From: Gordonia insulae
GTDB taxonomy: Bacteria; Actinomycetota; Actinomycetes; Mycobacteriales; Mycobacteriaceae
NCBI RefSeq assembly: GCF_003855095.1
Contig: NZ_CP033972.1
Span: 3,782,001 to 3,846,000 of the forward strand
Reading direction: 5' to 3'
DNA length: 64,000 nucleotides
Position 1 is the stretch's first letter, and each line of letters starts with the position of its first letter. Below the pieces are notes generated by a model. The model worked only from the letters and a program-made list of their open reading frames with translations, did not search any database and was not told the DNA's origin. The position numbers were made by a program, and so were the translations under genes. Shown in pieces: positions 43,310 to 55,000 of this stretch.

Positions 43310-46300
43310 CACGACTGCCACCTCCCTTCGATCCGTCGGTGGATGGCTCGGGCGATCTGGTGAACGGTGTCCGGGCCGAGGCCGGCCTCGAGTCCGGTCA
43401 CCTCGATACCCAGGCGACCGTCCACCATCGGGGAGCCCTCGATCTGCAGCACCCAGCGCCCGCGATCGGGTCGAAATGCGATCATCTCGCCGAGTGCGGA
43501 CCCGCCGTCGATCTCGGGTGACCACCCGATGAGCACCGGGACCGGAAAGACGTCCGAGCCACTCACGGGACGACCCGCGAGAAACAGGATGTCCTCCATC
43601 GGGGTGGTCGCGGCATCGATCCACCGCCGCGCGACATCCGCACTGACTGTCGGATCGGCGCCCGCCTCGATCGGGATGATCGCGCACAGCACGAAGTCGC
43701 CGACGAGGTTCTCCCCTCCGGGCGGTCGACGCGAGACCGGGGTCGCCGACAGCACCCGCCGGTCCCCCGTCACCTCGGCCAGGGTCTCGGCGATCTCCGC
43801 GCGGAATGCCTCGACTGCGGTGATACCCCTGGCCGCTGCGTGAGAACGGAATTCCCCGAAACCGGCCGCCGAGACCTGTGCAGTCTGTCGGATCACCGCG
43901 CGGTCCCGGATCCCTTCGACCCGAACGCCGCCGAGCGTCCACGCCGAGTCCGGGAGCGACGCAAGATGTTCGAGTCGGAATCCATCGTCTGAATTGCCGC
44001 CGGCGCACGGGGCGGGCATGCACACGTCGGCCCCGGGAAGCGGCGGCAGGTCTGCCCCGCACAGCAGTCTGTCCATCTCCGACGCCAGGAGGGCGAGGGA
44101 CTGACCGTCGGCGGCGATGTGATGCGCGACGGCCACGACACCGCTGATCGACCCGAGCGCATCGATCACCAGGGTCACGGCGAGCGGCAGACCCGAGCGG
44201 ACGTCCAGGCGCTCGGCCATCCCGTCGGCAACGGCCTCCAGATCATCTCGAGTCGGATACGTCGAGGCCGTCACCCTGTCGACGACCAGGCCCGTCGGCA
44301 CGTGCGGGGCCACTCGCCGGACCGGACCCTCGACGGTGTCGGGGAACGATGACCGCAGCGCCGGATGCCTGTCCAGCAGAACGCCGATGATCCGCTCCAG
44401 GTGCTCGGCCGATGGCCCGGCGCCCACTGGGACCAGCCACCCGACACGGATGATCTGAGCATCGGGGTCGTCCCGGGCTCGGCTCACGGTTCGCTGCGCC
44501 GGTGTCAGCGGAGTCTCGCGGTCGGCCGTCGTGCGGTGCTCGTCGGGTCCGTCCGGCGGACTCAACGGCGCGGCCACCGGCGGATTCGTCAGTTGCGCAG
44601 CGACCGATGCCAGATCCGTCGCACGCAACAGATCGTCGGGCCCGATCTCCCGGTGCCCCGCCTCCACGAGCCGCTGCACGATCCGGATCACCGCCAGTGA
44701 ATCACCGCCCTGTTCAAGAAAGCTCGCATCCGGGTCCACCGTCGTCAGGCCGAGAACCTCGCCCACGATGTGGAGTAGCAGGACTTCTCGCCATCCATCA
44801 GGTACCCGGCCGTGTCGCCGGTCGGCCACGGCCAGTGCGCACAGAGCAGCGGAGTCCAGTTTGCCCGTAGCCGTCCGGGGGAGTTCGTCGCACACGACGA
44901 CCCGCGCCGGAATCATGTACGGCGGCAATGTCAGTGCAAGCTTCCGACGCAGCTCCCGAGGCCCCGCCGGCGCACCACACTCGGAGACGACGAACGACAC
45001 CAGCTCGGACCTGCCTGACGGCAGCTCACGCATGATGGTCGCCGACCGTGCGACACCGGCGATCCGGGCGAGTGCGGTGTCCACCTCACCGAGTTCGATC
45101 CGCAGACCGCGCATCTTGACCTGGCCGTCGCGCCGTCCCAGGACGCGCACCTCACCGTCCGCCGTCCACGTCGCGAGATCACCGGTGCGGTACATGACCG
45201 GGTCGGCCGAGATCGACGAATCGAGGAAGACCTCGGCCGTGAGCTCGGGAGCGCCCAGGTACCCATCGGCGACCTGGGGACCGGACACGTGCAGCACGCC
45301 GATTGCGCCCGGCGGCTGGGGGCGCCCCCATCGATCGAGTATCGCCTCCGTCACCCCGACCATGGGAGGCCCGACAGTGACCGGACACCCCGGGAGCATC
45401 GGGCCGGAGAAGTTGACGCTGCATCGTGTCTCGGTGGGTCCATACGCATTTCGCAGCGGGACCCGGGCGCCCCAGGCGTCCACGATCGATGGCGGAACCC
45501 GCTCCCCGCCGAGCACGACCTGCTGGAGTTGGTCGCAGAGCTCACGCGGCAGCGTGTCGAGGACCGAGGGGGTCACGATGAGATGCGTGACCTTTGCCTC
45601 GTCGATGAGGCGTGCGAGCGGAGCACCCGCATCGACGCCGGCCGGCGCCACGACCAGCGTGGCACCCGTGGCGACCGCGGACAGCATGTCGACGAGACCG
45701 GAGTCGAAGGTTGGCGAGGACACGTGAAGCATGCGTGAGTCCGGTGACAGCGCATACGACTTCCGGATCTCCGCCACCAACGCGGGCAGTCCTCGGTGCG
45801 GCATGTCGACACCCTTCGGCTCTCCCGTGGAGCCCGAGGTGAACAGCACGTAGGCCCTATCATCGGGGCCACGATCCAGTCCGGGTAGATGCCGGTGTTT
45901 GACGCCATCGTTCGGGCCCGCTGCGGCGATGTCGATCTCGATCCATCGGGTGGGTCCGACCTCGTGGTGGCCGGGAGCGCTCAGCCCGACAGCGACGTCG
46001 AGTCGCCCCAGGATCTTTCGCTTCCTGGCGACAGGCAGCGTCGGGTCCATCGGCAGCCACACCGCTCCGGCGCGGATCACCGACCAGAAGGCGACTACCG
46101 AGGCGGCCGACCGTTCCAGCGACACGGCGACCGCGTCCCCTGGTCTCACCCCCGCGTCGATGAGGGTCTGAGCCCAGCGGTCCCCCTGATCGAGCAGGTC
46201 CGATCGTGACAACGCCAGCCCGCCCGACACGAGACCCGGCCCGGCCGGATCGTACTGGGCGTACTCGTCGAGCAGTGCGGACGTCGGCGCGAATGGCGGT

Positions 46301-47595
46301 GCAGGAGAACCCGATCGACTCCGAAACAACGTCCATTCGCCGGGCAGGAAGATCGACTCCGCGGGAACAGGTCTGCCGTCGTCGATCTCGACCAGGGTGG
46401 CGGAGAGGAATCGGTCGAACCGACGAGCCAGGTCGTTCAGTGCTGCGGTGTCGAACCGCGTCGCCGGGGCTTCCCAACTGATCCCGCGATCACCGTGTTC
46501 GTCGGCCGGGTGCACCGTCATCGAGACATCGGTGACCGGCCCCGTGCGCAGCACCTCGACGTCCCATCCCAGGCCCGGCACGTCGGGAATCGTCACGTCC
46601 GGCAACAGGTTCACCATGGGGCCGAAGTCGACCGTGTCGTCACGACCGCGCACCATGTCCTCTCGGCGATGCAGCTGATGGCGTAGCGCACCGACGATCG
46701 CGATCCTGACGTCGGCCACCGCCTCGGCAGCGGTTCGATCGCCGATGCCGTCCAGCGTCAGCGGCACGACGGTGGACAGCGGCTGGACCGCACGTCGTCG
46801 CAGGGCCGACGTGCGCGCCGCGACCGGTAATCCGAGACCGATGTCGGCGCGATCCAGAAGCCGAGCGCAGAAGCCGGCGAACGCAGCGACGGTCTCGTCG
46901 GTCGAGGGTGGTCGGGGACTCGAGATCCGGTGGGTGACACGGGTCAGACGGGATGTCGGTTCGGACGGCATACCGCCGGCGAGGAGTGCAGGTTCGTGCC
47001 GGTCGAGAACGTCGCCCCAGTAGCGTGCGTCATCTCGGTAACGTCCCGAGGCCGCGTACGCAGCCTCGGCGGCCTCGAGGTCCTCGTCGGCGGGAAGTTC
47101 GAGCCCGAACGGGTCGGCTGTCCCCGCGTACACGTCCGCTATGTGCGACACTACGCGGAGCGCACCGGCGCCGTCGGTCAGCACATGATGCACTCGAATC
47201 ACCCAGCGATGCAGTTCCGGCGAGAGCACATGCAGCTCGCTACGCCACAGTGGCTCGGTGAGGTCCGCCCCATCGGCCGCGTCGACGAACTCGGCTGTGC
47301 GCCGGGCACTTGCGGTCATCGGGTCACCCACCGGCGGCCGCAGATCCACCACGGTGACGGATTCGCATCCAGTAGGTCTGCGCCGCAACGGCTCTCCGGC
47401 CCCGACATCCGCCGGCGACAGGCCGGCGGGGATGTGCACATCCCTCCAACCCACGTGGTCGAGCACGGCATCGACCGACAAAGTCAGCCGCTCGACATCG
47501 AGCGGACCGGTGATGGTGACCGCGAACGCGACGACATGGGAGACGTCGGGGCGCAGAACCTGTGCGAGCCACAGCGCTCGTCGGGTGGCACTCAT
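43297..47595 (-). CDS. Single-module nonribosomal peptide synthetase, C-A-PCP-C
   Basis: A 1432-aa synthetase. Condensation domain about 1-430 with HHVLTDG at 136-142; adenylation domain about 440-930 with FTSGSTGEPKG, NAYGPTETR, YRTGDLATW, RGLRIELGEVD and the catalytic Lys in PRTATGKLD; the Asp that binds the amino group is present in TFDSGLVDM. Carrier domain near 945-1010 with phosphopantetheine Ser in EQGGDSLAV. A second condensation domain about 1035-1432 with HHIAADG at 1158-1164. No thioesterase or reductase follows. The product and amino acid are unknown. GGGGAGGG lies before ATG 47595; transcribed with the DUF2231 gene upstream. Confidence 0.93.
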   Translation of the reverse strand: MSATRRALWLAQVLRPDVSHVVAFAVTITGPLDVERLTLSVDAVLDHVGWRDVHIPAGLSPADVGAGEPLRRRPTGCESVTVVDLRPPVGDPMTASARRTAEFVDAADGADLTEPLWRSELHVLSPELHRWVIRVHHVLTDGAGALRVVSHIADVYAGTADPFGLELPADEDLEAAEAAYAASGRYRDDARYWGDVLDRHEPALLAGGMPSEPTSRLTRVTHRISSPRPPSTDETVAAFAGFCARLLDRADIGLGLPVAARTSALRRRAVQPLSTVVPLTLDGIGDRTAAEAVADVRIAIVGALRHQLHRREDMVRGRDDTVDFGPMVNLLPDVTIPDVPGLGWDVEVLRTGPVTDVSMTVHPADEHGDRGISWEAPATRFDTAALNDLARRFDRFLSATLVEIDDGRPVPAESIFLPGEWTLFRSRSGSPAPPFAPTSALLDEYAQYDPAGPGLVSGGLALSRSDLLDQGDRWAQTLIDAGVRPGDAVAVSLERSAASVVAFWSVIRAGAVWLPMDPTLPVARKRKILGRLDVAVGLSAPGHHEVGPTRWIEIDIAAAGPNDGVKHRHLPGLDRGPDDRAYVLFTSGSTGEPKGVDMPHRGLPALVAEIRKSYALSPDSRMLHVSSPTFDSGLVDMLSAVATGATLVVAPAGVDAGAPLARLIDEAKVTHLIVTPSVLDTLPRELCDQLQQVVLGGERVPPSIVDAWGARVPLRNAYGPTETRCSVNFSGPMLPGCPVTVGPPMVGVTEAILDRWGRPQPPGAIGVLHVSGPQVADGYLGAPELTAEVFLDSSISADPVMYRTGDLATWTADGEVRVLGRRDGQVKMRGLRIELGEVDTALARIAGVARSATIMRELPSGRSELVSFVVSECGAPAGPRELRRKLALTLPPYMIPARVVVCDELPRTATGKLDSAALCALAVADRRHGRVPDGWREVLLLHIVGEVLGLTTVDPDASFLEQGGDSLAVIRIVQRLVEAGHREIGPDDLLRATDLASVAAQLTNPPVAAPLSPPDGPDEHRTTADRETPLTPAQRTVSRARDDPDAQIIRVGWLVPVGAGPSAEHLERIIGVLLDRHPALRSSFPDTVEGPVRRVAPHVPTGLVVDRVTASTYPTRDDLEAVADGMAERLDVRSGLPLAVTLVIDALGSISGVVAVAHHIAADGQSLALLASEMDRLLCGADLPPLPGADVCMPAPCAGGNSDDGFRLEHLASLPDSAWTLGGVRVEGIRDRAVIRQTAQVSAAGFGEFRSHAAARGITAVEAFRAEIAETLAEVTGDRRVLSATPVSRRPPGGENLVGDFVLCAIIPIEAGADPTVSADVARRWIDAATTPMEDILFLAGRPVSGSDVFPVPVLIGWSPEIDGGSALGEMIAFRPDRGRWVLQIEGSPMVDGRLGIEVTGLEAGLGPDTVHQIARAIHRRIEGRWQSCQSP

Positions 47596-47626
47596 GCCGA
47601 CCGCCCTCCCCGGTGCACACGTCCGA

Positions 47627-48103
47627 TCACTGCCATACGGCACGCGACCCGCTGTCGCCGATCCGGTAGACCGTCACCAATGCACCGAGCGCGACGATCA
47701 CCGTCGCCGCGCCGATCACGATGTCGACGATTCGTCGTCCTCTCGGCGAGAGATGCAACCGGCTCGCGAGGTACTCGCGAGCCCGTTCGTCGTGGAGAAC
47801 CCACCACACCACCGACAGCGCGAAGAGTGGCCCGACCCAATAGATCATCTGCTCGCCGAGTCTGGTGTGGCGTTCCACCGCGTCCGTGTGTGGGACGCGC
47901 TTCTCCAACGCCTCGCCGGCGCTCGTGGCCAGCGGCACCATGACAAGCGCGACGAGTGCCACCAGCGGTGTGAGGAATCCCAGCCGACGACGCGCCGCCG
48001 GCCAGACGACCCCCAGGATCGTCATGACGGCGGCCACGGGTACGAGTACCACCACACCGTGCACGAACAGCGGGTGTGCCGGGATGCCATTGATGGTGTC
48101 CAC
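47627..48103 (-). CDS. DUF2231 membrane protein
   Basis: A 158-aa protein with four transmembrane helices matching DUF2231, starting MDTINGIPAHPLFVHGVVVL; the paired histidines (HPLFVH, HTRLGEQM) fit haem or metal binding suggested for this family. Function unknown. GTG 48103 follows a -10 hexamer by 6 bases. It is the first gene of a unit with the NRPS, which starts 31 bp downstream. Confidence 0.82.
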   Translation of the reverse strand: MDTINGIPAHPLFVHGVVVLVPVAAVMTILGVVWPAARRRLGFLTPLVALVALVMVPLATSAGEALEKRVPHTDAVERHTRLGEQMIYWVGPLFALSVVWWVLHDERAREYLASRLHLSPRGRRIVDIVIGAATVIVALGALVTVYRIGDSGSRAVWQ

Positions 48104-48109
48104 GCGACG

Positions 48110-48115
48110 ACGGTA
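48110..48115 (-). promoter_or_regulatory. -10 hexamer TACCGT of DUF2231-NRPS operon, leaderless
   Basis: On the minus strand TACCGT is followed by CGTCGC and GTG 48103. It would drive the NRPS. Confidence 0.5.
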
Positions 48116-48164
48116 TTCCCGCCGAGTTGAAAGGACGCTGAGAGCGCTCCATCGCTACCAGAGC

Positions 48165-49256
48165 TCACGCTCCGAGTGCGCGTGCGAACATCGGCCACGA
48201 TTGATGCATCTGGTCCTGCCAGTATCCCCACGAGTGTGTTCCGGTCGCGGGGAACCTCACCGTGGCCGGGATTCGGAGCTGCGCGAGACGCTCTGCCAGG
48301 GACACCGTGCACGATCGGGCCGCCGCTTCGTCGAGGCCGCCGACGACGATCTGCTCGGCGAGTTCGCCGGCGTTCCCCGCGATTCTCCGGTCAGCAAGGT
48401 TGTCGTGCGCACCGGGAAGGCCGGAGGCGGCGCTGATCCAGAGTGCCGGTGTACGCCGAGACAGCTTGTACGCGTTGATGACCGGGTCTTGAGCAGCCCA
48501 CTCGGGGTCACCCGGCGGTCCGTACATGTTGCTGGCGTCGGCACCGCCGGGCACTGCGGCGACGACACGGAGAAGGACCTGGCCGCGGCCCGAGGCGGTG
48601 TCGGCGCACCCCGAGTACGCTCCGACTGCCCGGTAGAAGCCGGGATGGTTCTCTGCCAGTCGCACCACCGAGGTCCCCGACATCGAGATCCCGGCTATCC
48701 CGCGCGCCCGACCCGGACCCGACGTTCCGTGTGCGTTCTCGAACGCGGCCGGCAACTCCGCGGTCAGGAAGGTCTCCCACCGCAGAGGCCTCGCGGTCTT
48801 GACCCCGAAGCGGAAGTTGGCGGACGGGTCCACGCGCCGCCAGTCTGCGTAATAGCTTGCCGCACCGCCGATCGGCGTCACCGTCCACACATTCTTGCGG
48901 GCGTAGAACGCATTCGCGTCGGTCGCGTGCGTCCAGTCGTCGTTGTCCTCTCCACCCGTGGAACCGCTCAAAAGGTACATGACGGGCGCGGCCGGACTCC
49001 GGTTCGCGGGTGACTGGACGAGAACCGGCACCTGCGTCCGCATCGATCGCGACCACACGGAAGCGACGAAATTCCTTGGTGACAGCCGGGTCTCGCGGTA
49101 AGGCAAGCCTGCACTGGCGTGCGCGTAGCGGACGCCCGCCAACGTATCCGCCCCGGCGTGGGGCGACGTGGCGACACTCAGACCCGCTGCCACCGTGATG
49201 AGCGACAACATCACTGAGCCGATCCTGGCGATGGATGTGAGCGAGATGCGATGCAT
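48165..49256 (-). CDS. Secreted antigen-85-like esterase
   Basis: A 363-aa alpha/beta hydrolase with a signal peptide (hydrophobic core, cleavage near HAGADT). The mature part resembles mycolyltransferases and the related esterase family: VMYLLSGSTGGEDNDDWTH, GIAGISMSGTSVVRLAENHP (nucleophile in GISMSG), and a C-terminal TGTHSWGYWQDQM His, as in Ag85. True Ag85 has GLSMAGSS, so this is an outlying form. It could load or release a lipid or acyl group; a role with the NRPS product is inferred only from position. GGGAG precedes ATG 49256. Confidence 0.84.
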   Translation of the reverse strand: MHRISLTSIARIGSVMLSLITVAAGLSVATSPHAGADTLAGVRYAHASAGLPYRETRLSPRNFVASVWSRSMRTQVPVLVQSPANRSPAAPVMYLLSGSTGGEDNDDWTHATDANAFYARKNVWTVTPIGGAASYYADWRRVDPSANFRFGVKTARPLRWETFLTAELPAAFENAHGTSGPGRARGIAGISMSGTSVVRLAENHPGFYRAVGAYSGCADTASGRGQVLLRVVAAVPGGADASNMYGPPGDPEWAAQDPVINAYKLSRRTPALWISAASGLPGAHDNLADRRIAGNAGELAEQIVVGGLDEAAARSCTVSLAERLAQLRIPATVRFPATGTHSWGYWQDQMHQSWPMFARALGA

Positions 49257-49369
49257 GTGTGGGCTCCCGGGTCGACGCGAGCTCGGGGGCGTGGAAGCCG
49301 AGCTCTGTCATAGTAGGCACATGCGGGGTCGTGCAGCGTGACGATTGGGTCACTTGTCCAGGAGCACGG

Positions 49370-50548
49370 GTGACGGGCCGCTCCGACAGGGCAGACCGCG
49401 CCCCGACTCTCGCGGTGGCGGTGTTGGCATTCGTCCAGTTCGTCATCGTCGTCGACGAGACGACGGTCTCGTTGCTCGGGCCCGCGGTGGCTCGCGACCT
49501 CGGCCTGGGTGATGAGGCCCGCCAATTGCTCGTGACCCCGTTTGCAGCCGGCTTCGTGTGCGCTCTGCCCGTCGCCGGAGTGGTTCTCCGACGAATCGAC
49601 CCGCGTCGCGCACTGATCCCGGCGACCGCGGTCTTTGCCACCTCCGCCGCCGCCGGAGCGCTCGCCGACTCCGCGGCCCTGCTCGCGGCGACTCGGGTCG
49701 CTCAGGGCGCCTCGGGCGCCGTCACCGCCACCTGTGTGCTGGGAGCGCTACACATGCTGACCCGTGGCGCCCTCGGACGGCGCCGCGCCTTCGCCGTGTT
49801 CTCATTGGTGTCCGGATCCGGTGCGGTGGCCGCACTGGTTCTGGCGGGACCGTTGGCAACCGAATCGTGGAGGTGGTGTTTCGTCGCAGTCGCGGTCGCG
49901 GCTCTGGCGGGCGCCATTGGGTGGGCCGTCGTCCAACCGCCCCGGGTTGTCGGGCAGACGCATCATGCCTCGGGACCCGATCGGGTCGCAGACGACACGG
50001 GCCACCCGGTCGACCGACGGATCCCGACCATCGTGTCCTTCCTCGCCGTCGTGGGTGCGAACGCCGTATTGGCCGCAACCGTGATCTCGGTCAGCTTCGC
50101 ACTCCAACAGGACCATTCGTGGTCACCGATGATGGCGGGTCTCGCGTTCCTGCCTCTCAACGCAGCGGCCGCCGTCGGAACCATCGTCATCGCAAGGAGC
50201 CGAACGCGAGGCGTGATCGGACGGACTCTATCTGCCGGCGTCATCGTGCTGGTGATCGGTTGCACGGCAACGGCGGCAGTCCCATCCGTTCCCGGTGCTC
50301 TGATCCTCGCGTTGCTTCCGGTCGGACTCGGGGTGGGGCTGGTGTTCCCCCTCGTCAACGACGGCAGTCTCGCGACGGCCGGCGCACGCCCGCTCGGCCG
50401 GGCCGCCATGCTCGGGGCGGCCCAACAGACAGGGCTGGCGTCCGGAGCGCTTGTGGCCGCCGCACATTCCGATGCCGCTCTCGGCGCGCTCGCCGTTGTA
50501 CTCGCGATCACGACAGCAATCACGGTCATCGGCGCCCGAAGGCGTTGA
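49370..50548 (+). CDS. MFS transporter (DHA2-like drug/metabolite exporter)
   Basis: A 392-aa major facilitator with about twelve to fourteen helices. FVQFVIVVDETTVSLLGPAVARDLG is the first-helix motif (LDxTVVNVALP-like) of drug exporters, RRIDPRRALI the loop motif A, and GASGAVTATCVLGAL motif C of antiporters. Probably exports the product of the neighbouring NRPS, and confers self-resistance; inferred. AGGAG lies 5 bases before GTG 49370. It is divergent from the esterase gene across 113 bp, and ends 32 bp before the right direct repeat. Confidence 0.88.
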   Translation: MTGRSDRADRAPTLAVAVLAFVQFVIVVDETTVSLLGPAVARDLGLGDEARQLLVTPFAAGFVCALPVAGVVLRRIDPRRALIPATAVFATSAAAGALADSAALLAATRVAQGASGAVTATCVLGALHMLTRGALGRRRAFAVFSLVSGSGAVAALVLAGPLATESWRWCFVAVAVAALAGAIGWAVVQPPRVVGQTHHASGPDRVADDTGHPVDRRIPTIVSFLAVVGANAVLAATVISVSFALQQDHSWSPMMAGLAFLPLNAAAAVGTIVIARSRTRGVIGRTLSAGVIVLVIGCTATAAVPSVPGALILALLPVGLGVGLVFPLVNDGSLATAGARPLGRAAMLGAAQQTGLASGALVAAAHSDAALGALAVVLAITTAITVIGARRR

Positions 50549-50580
50549 CTTTCAGTCGTCGCCCGATGCGATCGCCGCGG

Positions 50581-52027
<1,447 letters not shown>

Positions 52028-52035
<8 letters not shown>

Positions 52036-55000
52036 GTGCGGCCTCCATGATCGCTTCGTTCACGTCTCGTCCATCGCGTTCGGCCGTCTCGATCGCGAGC
52101 AGGACGCGCTTGTAGTCGCGCGGCATCACCTTGGCGAACCGCCCCTGGGTCTGCTCCCAGTCGTCGAGGACCGCGCCGGCGACCGGCGAATCGGTCTCCG
52201 CCCGGTGCTCTTCGATGATGCCGGCGAGGAACTCGATGTCCTCGGGCTCGAGCTCCTCGATGTCGACGAGTTCGGTGTTCAGGTTGGCGGCGAACGTACC
52301 CGCCGGGTCGTACACATAGGCGATTCCGCCGGACATACCCGCCGCGAAGTTGCGCCCGGTGTCACCGAGCACCACCACACGACCACCGGTCATGTACTCA
52401 CACCCGTGGTCGCCCACGCCCTCGACGACGGCGGTGGCGCCCGAGTTGCGGACGGCGAACCGCTCGCCGACGACCCCACGCAGGAAGATCTTGCCGCTCG
52501 TCGCACCGAAGCCGATCACGTTGCCGGCGATGATGTTGTCCTCGGCCACAAAGCCTTCGGGAGTGTTGCGCGCGGGGCGCACCACCAGCCGGCCACCGGA
52601 CAGGCCCTTGCCGACGAAGTCGTTGGCGTCGCCCTCCAGCCGCAGCGTGATGCCCTTGGGCACAAACGCGCCGAAGCTGTTACCGGCGGACCCGGTGAAG
52701 TCGACCATGATGGTGCCTTCCGGGAGTCCATGCGCGCCATAGGTCTTGGTGACCTCGTGGCCGAGCATGGTGCCCACGGTCCGGTTGACGTTGGTGATCT
52801 TCGAGCTGAACGAGACCCGGGTGCCGTTGTCGATGGCCTCCCGGCTCTGTGCGATCAGCTGCTGATCGAGCGCCTTGTCCAACGAGTGGTCCTGCACGCC
52901 CGAGCAGTACAGGTCCTGGTTCATGAACGGCGACTCGGGGATCGACAGCACCGACGACAGGTCGAGCTTGCCGGCCTTTGCCGAGCCCCAGTGCGCCAGC
53001 GCCTTCGCGGTGTCGAGCGTCTCGACGTGGCCAACCGCCTCCTGCAGCGTGCGGAAACCGAGCCGGGCGAGCAGCTCGCGCACCTCTTCGGCGATGAACA
53101 GGAAGAAGTTCTCCACGAACTCCGGCTTGCCGGTGAAGCGTTCGCGCAGCAGCGGATTCTGCGTCGCGACTCCGACGGGGCAGGTGTCGAGATGGCAGAC
53201 CCGCATCATGATGCAGCCCGAGACCACCAGGGGTGCGGTCGCGAAACCGAACTCCTCGGCGCCGAGCAGCGCCGCGACCACGACGTCGCGGCCGGTCTTC
53301 AGCTGGCCGTCGACCTGCACCACGATGCGGTCGCGAAGACCGTTGAGCAGCAACGTCTGCTGGGTTTCGGCCAGGCCGATCTCCCACGGTGCGCCCGCAT
53401 GCTTCATCGAGGTGAGCGGCGTTGCGCCGGTGCCGCCGTCATGACCCGAGATGAGCACGACGTCGGCGTGCGCCTTGGAGACGCCCGCCGCGACGGTGCC
53501 GACGCCGACCTCGGAGACCAGCTTCACGTGGATGCGGGCCTGCGGGTTGGCGTTCTTCAGGTCGTGGATCAGCTGAGCGAGATCCTCGATCGAGTAGATG
53601 TCGTGGTGCGGCGGCGGCGAGATGAGGCCGACACCCGGCGTCGAGCCACGGACCTCGGCCACCCACGGGTAGACCTTGTGCGGCGGCAGCTGTCCTCCCT
53701 CACCGGGCTTGGCACCCTGCGCCATCTTGATCTGAATGTCGGTGCAGTTGGTCAGGTAGTGCGACGTGACGCCGAAACGTCCGGACGCGACCTGCTTGAT
53801 CGCGCTACGCCGCCAGTCCCCGTTCTCGTCGTGGTGGAATCGACGCGGATCCTCGCCGCCCTCACCGGAGTTCGAGCGTCCACCGAGCCGGTTCATCGCG
53901 ATCGCCAGCGTCTCGTGCGCCTCGGCGGAGATGGAGCCGAAGCTCATCGCACCGGTCGAGAAGCGCTTGACGATCTCGCTCGCCGGTTCGACCTTGTCGA
54001 TCGGGATCGGGTCGCGGTCACCGAAGTTGAAGTCGAACAGACCGCGCAGCGACGCCATCCTGCTCGACTGGTCATCGACGAGCTTGGTGTACTCCTTGAA
54101 GACCTTGTACTGCCCGGTCCGGGTGGAGTGCTGCAGCTTGAACACCGTGTCGGGGTTGAAGAGGTGGTACTCACCCTCACGCCGCCACTGGTATTCGCCG
54201 CCGATCTCGAGCTCGCGATGAGCGCGCTCGGTGGGCCGCTCGCTGAAGGCCAGGGCGTGCCTGCGCGCCACATCGGCGGCGATCTCGGCGAGACCGATGC
54301 CGTCGAGCTGGCTGTTCAGTCCGGTGAAGAACTCGTCGACGGTGTCCTGCGACAGGCCGATGACCTGGAACAGCTGCGCACCGGTGTAGGAGGCCACGGT
54401 GGAGATGCCCATCTTGGACATCACCTTGAGCACACCCTTGCCGGCCGCCTTGATGTAGTTCTTCCGCGCGGTCGGGAAGTCGATACCGCCGAGCGCGCCG
54501 CGCTCGACCATGTCCTCGATGGACTCGAAGGCCATGTACGGGTTGACCGCAGCGGCACCGAAGCCGACGAGGGCCGCCACGTGATGGACCTCGCGGCAGT
54601 CACCGGACTCGACGATGAGCCCGACGCGGGTGCGCTTGCGTTCGCGGACGAGATGGTGGTGCACGGCCGCGGTCAGCAGCAGCGATGGGATCGGCGCCAG
54701 CTTCTCGTCGGACTCGCGGTCGGACAGCACGATGATCGAGACGCCGTCGTCGATGGCGGCGCTGACCTTGGCGCGGATCTCGTCGAGCGCCCGGCGCAGA
54801 CCTTCGCCACCCTCGGAGACCTCATAGAGCCCGTGGATGTGTGCACTGCTGAAGTCCGGCAGGTCGTCGTTCTCGTTGATCCGGACCAGCTTGGCGAGGG
54901 TGTCGTTGTCAATGACCGGCGACGGCAGCGAGATCTGCCGGCACGACTCCGGACCCGGGTGCAGCAGATCGGCTTCCGAGCCGATGGTGCCGCCGATGCT

